Part shown: in pieces, positions 58,801 through 64,000 of the stretch | Position numbering within the stretch: the stretch's first letter is position 1 | How the letters are laid out: every line of letters begins with the position of its first letter | DNA from: CAZGAQ01 sp964523405 | GTDB lineage: Bacteria > Planctomycetota > Phycisphaerae > UBA1845 > Fen-1342 | Direction: 5' to 3' | Assembly (NCBI GenBank): GCA_964523405.1 | Contig: CAZGAQ010000014.1 | Span: 55,364-119,363, forward strand | Length of the DNA stretch: 64,000 nt | Translations under genes and position numbers: made by a program | Notes under the pieces: generated by a model | Databases searched by the model: none | Told to the model about the DNA's origin: nothing | Seen by the model: only the letters and a program-made list of their open reading frames with translations

Positions 58801-61800
58801 CGTAGTTGGTCTTCGACCACGTGCCCTGACGCGGGCCGTCGACGCGCGTTTGTCGTCCCAGACCGTCATAGGTGTAACGCGTCGTGGCCCCGCTCGCCGT
58901 CCGCTCGAGGAGCGTCAAGCCGCCGTAGCTTACACGCACGGCGCTGGCCGTGAAGCCGGCTTCGGTGCCCGTTTCCACGGTGTAGAGCGGGGAATTGGGG
59001 TCGTTCGCGTCTCCGTGGAAATACTCGACCTTACTGCTGCTCGACTGCCAGACGTCCGTGCCGTTCGACTTGTACGTCTTCGTGGTCGTCCGCGAGAGCG
59101 TGTCGTCGTCATCTTCGCCGGGGTACTTCCAACTCGCCTGCACCAGTCGCGGCGTATCGTTCCCGTCGAGCGGATACGTGTACTGCCGCGTGCACTGCGG
59201 CTGCTGCCAGAATGCAGAATCAAAGAACGTGACGGTCTTCGTGATCCGGTCCGTCCCCTCATCGATCTGGCCGTTGCCGTTGAGGTCGGTCGCTACACAG
59301 CTCGTGCGACCAGCCGCATCGTACTCGTACAACGTACTCGGCAGCCCCGTCGTGGTCCGCGACTTCAGCTGTCCGGCCCCGACACCCGTGGCCGGATAGT
59401 ACACGTAGCTCGTCGTCAGCGAGCCGCCGCCGTACGCCGGCTGGGTCTCGCTGGCCGTGCGACCGAGTTGGTCGACGGTCGTCGTCTGAACGCGCGGCGA
59501 GTTTGCCGCCCCGGTCGCAATCGTCGTCGTGAACGGCCCGTAGCTGTAGTGTTTTCCGACAACGGCGCCGCCGGTCACGCTCTTCACGCGGCCGTCCCGA
59601 TAGTACTCGGTGACCTCGTCGCGCAGACCGGGCGTGCCGGCTGTGGCGCTGAGCGGGTAGTCACGATAGATGGTGACCTTGTGGCCATCGTCCGTGTTCG
59701 CGTAGGCGTAAATCGTCTTGACGCTCGTGTTCGGGTCCTCACCCTCCTGCTCTTCGACCACTCGACCGGCACGATCGTAGCGGCGGATTGAGACCTGCTG
59801 GACGGTCTGTCCGGTGATGGTCGTGGCGACACGTTCCTGGCGCAGGTCGCCCGTATAGCTGTAGGTGCAGGTTGCCGTGAGTTCCGGAATGGCGTCAAAC
59901 GTAACACTGTCCCACGTGAAGGAGGGCAGGGCGTAGCGAATCGTCTGCGTCAGGCGCCCCAGCTTGTCGTACGCGTAGTGCGTCTTGACGCCCATCCGAT
60001 CGGTGACCGTGCGTCCGCCGCAGCACGACTCGTAGTCGGTGTGCTCCGTCGTTCCATCCGAGTAATGCGCATCCGTTACTCGCCCCAGGCTATCGTATTC
60101 GCGCCATACCCAGCCAATGTCATTACCTAAGCCGACGTTCGTTTCACCGACGTACGCGGTGGTGGTCTCCAAGGTCGGCCTTCTGAAGTCATCGCGCTGG
60201 ATAGCTCGTTGCGTGTCACCCGGCAGAGGTTGGTTGGGTTCAATAACGGTTGTCCACGTGCCGAGGTACCGATAGTCAGTCTGTCGACCATCGGGCCCCA
60301 GGCGGTAGGTAATCCGATCTCCGTCGCCGTCGGCCTCATAGCCAGTCACGGTGACCAGCGGGTTCACGCACGTGGTTCCGTCGGTCGACGTGCAACGCCG
60401 CTCCGTCACTTGGGTCACGTGCAGGGCATCCGCACTGACCACGTAGTCATACTCCGTGCGCCCGACGACGACGCCGGCCGCATATTCCGTCACGCTGATC
60501 GGACGGCCGTGGCCTCCGTCGTAGCGCGTCACCGTCACTTGGGCGGTCGTATCGATCACCTGCAGGTTGTTCGGGTCGGTGGGAGCGGTCGTGCTCAACC
60601 ACCCGCGATATTCGGTAACGATACGGTCCAGCGTGTTGGGGTCCTGCGCGTTCTGAGCGGTCGCGTACCGGTAGGCCTCCCAGGATCCGTCCGGATTCAC
60701 CGTCTTGGCCAGCCGATTCTCCTGCTCCGGTCCGCCCTGTCCGTCGTCGTAGTAGGTGTTCAGCGTGGTCAGATTGAGGCCGTTGGGGTCGACCGTGCTG
60801 GACGTCACCTCCTCGCCCCAGCTGAAGCTGGTGCGAGTCTCGCGCGTGGTCTCCGAGAAGCCATCCTGCTCGATCGTGTTGGTTCGGGTGCCCGTGGCGG
60901 CCACCCAGGTCTCGGTCTCCGTTCGAACAACCGTATTGTTGGGGTCGCGCGTGATGAATTGCCACGTCCGGTCGCCACCCGAGCCGGTAAGCAGGTACGT
61001 GTAGCTAAGGACGGGATCAACCGGCTGCCCCAGCCAGTTGACGCTGGAGCACTTCGTAAGACGCACGCCCGCCGTGTAGTTCGGGTCGCCCACGTCCTCC
61101 ACGAGCCAGGCCACGCCGATAGGATAATAGCCATTCTCCAGGAACTCGATCGAATACGAGTCAGGAACACCGGGATTGCCGACACTGATGTCGGTCAGTT
61201 GGGCAGTCAATCCGGACGGCCATGCTTGCACTGCGGTCAGCACCCCGTTGGGATCGTACGATCGCTGCAGGCCTTCTTGTGAGCTACTGGCGAAAAACGC
61301 CCCCGTGACCGACAGAGCTGACCGTCGCGCCAAGCTGAGCGTCTCCCCGGGCTCCAAGGCTGTCTCGGCAGTCTCAAACAGGTCGATGAAGCCGGCCGCC
61401 TTGCCCTTGGCACCATCACCCAGCGAAAACCCAACCTGCGGCCCATTCGACAAGCCGGCGGACGCGCCCCCAGCCTTGCAGTCCCCGCTGCTGCAGCCAT
61501 CGCAGCCCACGCGGAGATAGTGCACCGCCACGCACTGCACCGGCGCCAGCCGGAACTTCACCGCCACCTTGCCCTTCGCCTTCTCGTTGACGCGCACCGT
61601 GATCGTTGAACTGTATGTGCCGTGATTGGGATCACCCGGGTCCGGATTGTACGTGTTGACCTGCTTGATGATCTTCAGCACGCTCTGATTGAGCGTCCAT
61701 ACCGCAGAGTCACCGGGCTCGGCATAGTATCCCGACCCCGTAAACTGAATCTCCGACCCGGGACAGGCCGTAGCCGGACCACCGATACCGGGGCCGCACC

Positions 61801-62332
61801 CGCAATCGCAGGTAGCCCGGAAAACGTGCGTGACGGAGTTGGGCTCGTCGTCCCAAGTACACACAACCGACTCATCGGCCTGGAGGCTCACGGCGTAGTA
61901 CCCGCGTGCCAACGGCCGGATCTTGCGCACCTGGGGACCATCCGTCCAGACGCTGCAGTTCTGCGTCGGCATGGTCCACGTGTAGGTCATGGGGTAGAAC
62001 CAGGAGTCCCCCTGGTAGATGGGGACGCAGCAAGGCAATTCTGTCGGGCAGTTCTCATGGGGTACGCAGGACTTAGCTGCCGTGCTGTCGCACACCGCGT
62101 CCGTATTGTCGTCCGCATAGCCCGTCACCGTGAAGCGGTAGCCCGCGCAGGTCGGATTCGGCGGAAAGAAGTCGACATAGATCGGATCGCTGGGACCACA
62201 GGGCAGCGGTGGCGGGTCCGGGCAGTTCGGCTCGGCAAGCACCGGGACCGCCAAACCCACAGCGACGGCAACCAATAGCACCGCGGGTCCCGACTGCCGG
62301 AACCCACGCGACATTCTCTCTCTCCCGTTCAT
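55841..62332 (-). CDS. Giant secreted RHS/YD-repeat protein with embedded dockerin-like module and non-RHS C-terminal domain
   Basis: A 2163-residue exported protein. ATG 62332, with GGAGGTG upstream, gives a signal peptide ending AVGLAVPVLA. Residues 30-350 are Cys- and Pro-rich, strand-like domains. About 360-1950 is a long RHS/YD shell with many units such as YDKLGRLTQTIR and YDGLGRQTRVDG. At about 1627-1690 two Ca-loop repeats (GDMNCDGSVNWRDID and GDFNGDGHVNWRDVD) interrupt the shell. The core ends with RYYHPGMGRWMSRDPIEEEG and a degenerate final box. The last ~205 residues are a distinct, Lys/Glu-rich helical domain with Cys pairs, the usual place of a toxin tip. The following gene overlaps its stop. 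Confidence 0.87.
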   Translation of the reverse strand: MNGRERMSRGFRQSGPAVLLVAVAVGLAVPVLAEPNCPDPPPLPCGPSDPIYVDFFPPNPTCAGYRFTVTGYADDNTDAVCDSTAAKSCVPHENCPTELPCCVPIYQGDSWFYPMTYTWTMPTQNCSVWTDGPQVRKIRPLARGYYAVSLQADESVVCTWDDEPNSVTHVFRATCDCGCGPGIGGPATACPGSEIQFTGSGYYAEPGDSAVWTLNQSVLKIIKQVNTYNPDPGDPNHGTYSSTITVRVNEKAKGKVAVKFRLAPVQCVAVHYLRVGCDGCSSGDCKAGGASAGLSNGPQVGFSLGDGAKGKAAGFIDLFETAETALEPGETLSLARRSALSVTGAFFASSSQEGLQRSYDPNGVLTAVQAWPSGLTAQLTDISVGNPGVPDSYSIEFLENGYYPIGVAWLVEDVGDPNYTAGVRLTKCSSVNWLGQPVDPVLSYTYLLTGSGGDRTWQFITRDPNNTVVRTETETWVAATGTRTNTIEQDGFSETTRETRTSFSWGEEVTSSTVDPNGLNLTTLNTYYDDGQGGPEQENRLAKTVNPDGSWEAYRYATAQNAQDPNTLDRIVTEYRGWLSTTAPTDPNNLQVIDTTAQVTVTRYDGGHGRPISVTEYAAGVVVGRTEYDYVVSADALHVTQVTERRCTSTDGTTCVNPLVTVTGYEADGDGDRITYRLGPDGRQTDYRYLGTWTTVIEPNQPLPGDTQRAIQRDDFRRPTLETTTAYVGETNVGLGNDIGWVWREYDSLGRVTDAHYSDGTTEHTDYESCCGGRTVTDRMGVKTHYAYDKLGRLTQTIRYALPSFTWDSVTFDAIPELTATCTYSYTGDLRQERVATTITGQTVQQVSIRRYDRAGRVVEEQEGEDPNTSVKTIYAYANTDDGHKVTIYRDYPLSATAGTPGLRDEVTEYYRDGRVKSVTGGAVVGKHYSYGPFTTTIATGAANSPRVQTTTVDQLGRTASETQPAYGGGSLTTSYVYYPATGVGAGQLKSRTTTGLPSTLYEYDAAGRTSCVATDLNGNGQIDEGTDRITKTVTFFDSAFWQQPQCTRQYTYPLDGNDTPRLVQASWKYPGEDDDDTLSRTTTKTYKSNGTDVWQSSSSKVEYFHGDANDPNSPLYTVETGTEAGFTASAVRVSYGGLTLLERTASGATTRYTYDGLGRQTRVDGPRQGTWSKTNYDAAHRVSSTETSGGLDPNTATSLTTTYGYYGPSDPLPGRLKSVTDPLNQTMHYDYTAHGQPWRVWGAVPQPAEIGYDPNYDERVSLTTYRTPADPNSTTWTGSTWPAAVTGDVTQWVYDPATGLLTDKIDAASATVHYTYTADGRQLTRTWARGVVTTYGYDPNTAALQTVDHSDTSYSPDLSLAYNRQGQILTVTAADPNVTDHAFNYASAPEQVIETVSGLFSRTVTRTFADTANGRLTGLQVDGTNDPYNATYTYDPNDGRMWQVRGPGVVDLGGTAYAEYGYVPGSDLVWTMTIGTAGNVRAQTTRTYEPHRNALTSIHNVLVQPNDANSPYTMSHYDYTNDTLGRRTDMGQSGLAFLAAKSRTYGYNARSELTGATNSTGSGDPNWTYTYDPIGNRAQFTETGQAPRAYSVNELNEYFNIRPTTTSAGTAHLVYDADGNLSEQFVAGDMNCDGSVNWRDIDGLVAAQNDNCSAYYALFPNCNCMNGDFNGDGHVNWRDVDYYYGSANTSGPWVAYTWDAENRLAAVTPRVPQVDVSQKVEMGYDYLGRRVDKRVYTWQGSPGSWVLTARREYVWSGWLLLMELDGLDTGGTGGQAQKALRRYTWGLDLAGQNGSVNSLEGAGGIGGLLGLLDANGTWNTPYDDKRYTYFYDANGNVGQLVSPFAQTFNLSTALAARYEYDPYGRSLLDVNDPNTLDPNHPKASGPYAAANPFRFSTKQFDNETGLGYWGYRYYHPGMGRWMSRDPIEEEGGINLSCYCRNDPAACNDSLGEMGKGQMAGKCNQGIQVTGKAGLGKKALIESAEKIRELASAAKSIKERQRLIKQARAIEAAAKVVGQAKTYKNKFGRKAAASIEGLCCMAATEVLFLEAELFIELMLNDAYAAEAMAYDSALDQWQQRGWNQGIALRSQVNFTCCGRPYDNLNCRTDFYRRMSVVYGNVYVLMQADKFAEAIERVPDRVEKAVEDYVECLTGECRRGTPGI

Positions 62333-62870
62333 CCAACACCTCCGTTGTTGTTCACGTGTCGCGGCGGGCACCGCATCGCCGCGGCCACACATTCCATTGG
62401 CGTCCCGATCATCCACAAGGCGATACATCAATGGGCGCAGTGCAGCCTGCCTTGGTCACGCTCTCTCGACCCAGAGCGCAGTTCATCTGTCGCGCTGGAA
62501 GAGCTCGGCCTCGGCGTGCTCGCTTACGGAAACCCCAACAGCATCCCACGACCACCCTCAAGACACTCTCGCCCGCATGCGGGCCGAGACACTCGTTTTC
62601 GCTGCAGGCAACCCCAGTTGCCCCTCACGTTGTCAACATCGTAGCGGTTCCTGCCTGAGGGTCAATGCCCAAGAAGTGGTCAGTGCTCGCCGCGCCCGTG
62701 TGGGCGTCCTTGCGCGCATCGACAACCGTAGGGCATGTGCCTGAGTTGCGTCGTCGAAACGCCGGATGGTTCATAAGCGCAAGCGCTACGCGATCACTTC
62801 GCCGCATCGCGCAACAGCAGTCTCGGCGGGCGGGTTGGGCCGCTCGCGAGGGCATTCGCCGGGCGCCCCG
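62333..62870. other. Upstream region of the RHS gene
   Basis: About 540 bases between divergent genes with no persuasive coding frame. It is AT-richer around 62400-62660. The RHS promoter must lie in its left part; I found no pair of boxes strong enough to name. Confidence 0.45.
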
Positions 62871-63320
62871 GTGGAATGCGTCGCTAGGACTGAACCGTAT
62901 CAGATTGAACCCGCCGGACCGCTCGCGCAGCTGGTTGTCGCGTTCGACGAATGGACCGGCGCGCTAATGCGGACCGGACTGGTCCGGCGCGCCAAGGGTC
63001 CGGACGATCCGGACCAGCCCGTCCTGGCCACTACGGAACTTGAGCCGTTCCACCAAACGGCCAAGGACATCATTCTCTGCCTGGAACTGCACGGTCGCGA
63101 CGCGGATGCGGCCCGGGTGGAGGGCGCGCTGGCAGTGCTGCGGGCCGTCGCCCGCGCGTACGATGCGGGCGAGTTGCATCCCGTGTTCCCGACGTACGCT
63201 GACGAGCCGCTCACGCCGCGGGATCAACCGATTGACGCCGCCACCGAGACGAGCGGATGCCTGGAAGACCTGCTCGACGAGTTGCCCGCCGACGTGTGGC
63301 AGGGGTTCGATGATGCGTGA
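62871..63320 (+). CDS. Hypothetical acidic protein of the accessory region
   Basis: A protein of about 149 residues if GTG 62871 is the start; the frame is open further upstream and the true start is uncertain. The text is acidic and helical (QPVLATTELEPFHQTAKDIILCLELHGRDADAARVEGALAVLRAVARAYDAGELHPVFPTY). I recognise no family. Its stop overlaps the start of the next reading frame, a coupling seen in phage and island operons. Confidence 0.5.
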   Translation: MECVARTEPYQIEPAGPLAQLVVAFDEWTGALMRTGLVRRAKGPDDPDQPVLATTELEPFHQTAKDIILCLELHGRDADAARVEGALAVLRAVARAYDAGELHPVFPTYADEPLTPRDQPIDAATETSGCLEDLLDELPADVWQGFDDA

Positions 63321-63715
63321 GCCCTGGCCGGAGCAGGTTCGCCGCCTGCTCGAGGCCTGTCGCCAGCACGCTGGCGGCGATTGGGCGGTTTCGGGCCCGC
63401 GTGTCCAGGTCGGCAGGGGATGCAGCCGCTTTGCAGAGTCCTGGCGAAGAACCAGAGCCGGACCCAGACGCTGGGAAACCGTCCCGGACGCTCACGGTTG
63501 CGACGTTGCTGGAATGGACGAACCGGAGCCACACGGCGCTGAACAAATACGCCAGGCTCGCCGGTGTCCAGACGCCGCGCCGTGGCCAGCGGAACTTCCG
63601 ATCTGGTTGGGGGGACGCGCAGGAGATTCTGGCGACGGTCAGCGCGAATGCGGGTGATCGGCGGATCCGCAACAAGTGCCGGGCGGCGTTGGGAAGTCCC
63701 CCGGAAATCACGTAG
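63310..63715 (+). pseudogene. Frameshifted gene for a small putative DNA-binding protein
   Basis: ATG 63310 or 63313 opens a credible N-terminus (REPWPEQVRRLLEACRQHAGGDWAVSG) in frame 1. The credible C-terminal half (TLTVATLLEWTNRSHTALNKYARLAGVQTPRRGQRNFR) is in frame 2 and ends at TAG 63713-63715. Removing one G from the GGGG run at 63416-63419 joins them smoothly through a Pro/Asp linker. The second half looks like a helix-turn-helix of phage or island proteins. The shift may be a real mutation or a sequencing error in the homopolymer. It overlaps the preceding gene. Confidence 0.6.
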
Positions 63716-63718
63716 TCA

Positions 63719-64000
63719 TCGCGTCCACACGCACAAATCGCGCGCCGCACAAATCCCGGCCCAAACGCCGCGTTGGCGGCGTATGTAACTAAGGGGGGGA
63801 CAGCGCGCGCGGCGCGGCGATCCGGCCGCCTGGCTTCGGCGCCAGGCCCGGCTGGCTGCGGGCCTTGATCATGGGGCCTTGGCCTGCGGCGACGGATTCG
63901 CGTCGCACGCAGATATAGAAGAGCCGAGGAAGAGCGCGCCGGGCGAGCGGAACATGGGCGTCACGAACCTGATCTGAACAGAATCATTAATCAACCGACC
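63719..64000. other. Window end without a gene; two hairpins
   Basis: No credible frame starts here. A 7-bp stem with GTTG loop (63765-63782) and another 7-bp stem (GCCTGGC / GCCAGGC, 63828-63847) follow the frameshifted gene, with a G-run between them. The last 30 bases become AT-rich (CAGAATCATTAATCAACC). Confidence 0.45.
63765..63782. terminator. Hairpin after the frameshifted gene
   Basis: ACGCCGC pairs with GCGGCGT around GTTG, 50 bases after the stop codon. It lacks a T-run, so it is a weak terminator candidate. Confidence 0.35.

Overview
The window is GC-rich chromosomal DNA from a bacterium that I infer to be a planctomycete, probably of the Phycisphaerae type. Three things support this. 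Small membrane proteins carry the zinc ribbon CxxCGYDLTGxxSGxCPECG. Secreted proteins carry a dockerin-like double Ca-binding module with the words NWRDID. Genes are short, weakly clustered and often divergent. No tRNA, rRNA, CRISPR array or intact insertion sequence was found.

Layout. 1-5 kb: a translationally coupled envelope-polysaccharide run (gene end, sugar transferase, radical SAM/SPASM protein, nucleotidyltransferase), then a sugar epimerase and a GNAT acetyltransferase on the other strand. 5.5-10.7 kb: a LacI-regulated glucan locus with a GH94 phosphorylase, a secreted PF10091 (GH144-like) glucanase and a divergent LacI regulator, with two LacI-type operators inside readable promoters; beta-1,2-glucan use is the best guess. 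10.7-19.8 kb: creatininase-family hydrolase, a secreted transglutaminase/beta-lactamase fusion, a P-loop protein with an altered Walker A, a lipoate-ligase-like protein, an unknown anchored protein and a tandem WaaP-like kinase. 19.8-22.3 kb: an NfnAB pair. 22.9-29.4 kb: nitroreductase, secreted endonuclease I with a dockerin-like tail, serS, DUF1015, and PduO-type cobalamin adenosyltransferase. 29.5-39.8 kb: an RND efflux pair, a large MscK-like channel, and an ECF sigma factor overlapping its anti-sigma gene. 40-52 kb: small zinc-ribbon membrane proteins, a methyltransferase, a secreted TPR/propeller/trypsin protein, a HEAT-like protein with a histone-H1-like tail, a ribosome hibernation factor, an orphan RhuM protein and several unknowns.

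52-64 kb is the accessory region. It starts with phage-like genes: a putative ribbon-helix-helix protein with candidate operator heptads, an HK97-type prohead protease overlapping it by 4 bp, an HExxH protein and a coiled-coil protein, with no capsid, portal or terminase. A pair of 93-bp direct repeats follows. Then, on the minus strand, comes a 2163-residue secreted RHS/YD protein with a dockerin-like module embedded in its RHS core and a non-RHS C-terminal domain. The stop of this gene overlaps the start of a small helical-repeat gene that I read as its likely immunity gene. Two further plus-strand genes close the window, one broken by a single-base frameshift.

The most promising candidates for something new are the RHS tip/small-gene pair with the embedded dockerin-like module, the LacI-controlled GH94/GH144 locus, the two-headed WaaP-like kinase and the transglutaminase/beta-lactamase fusion.
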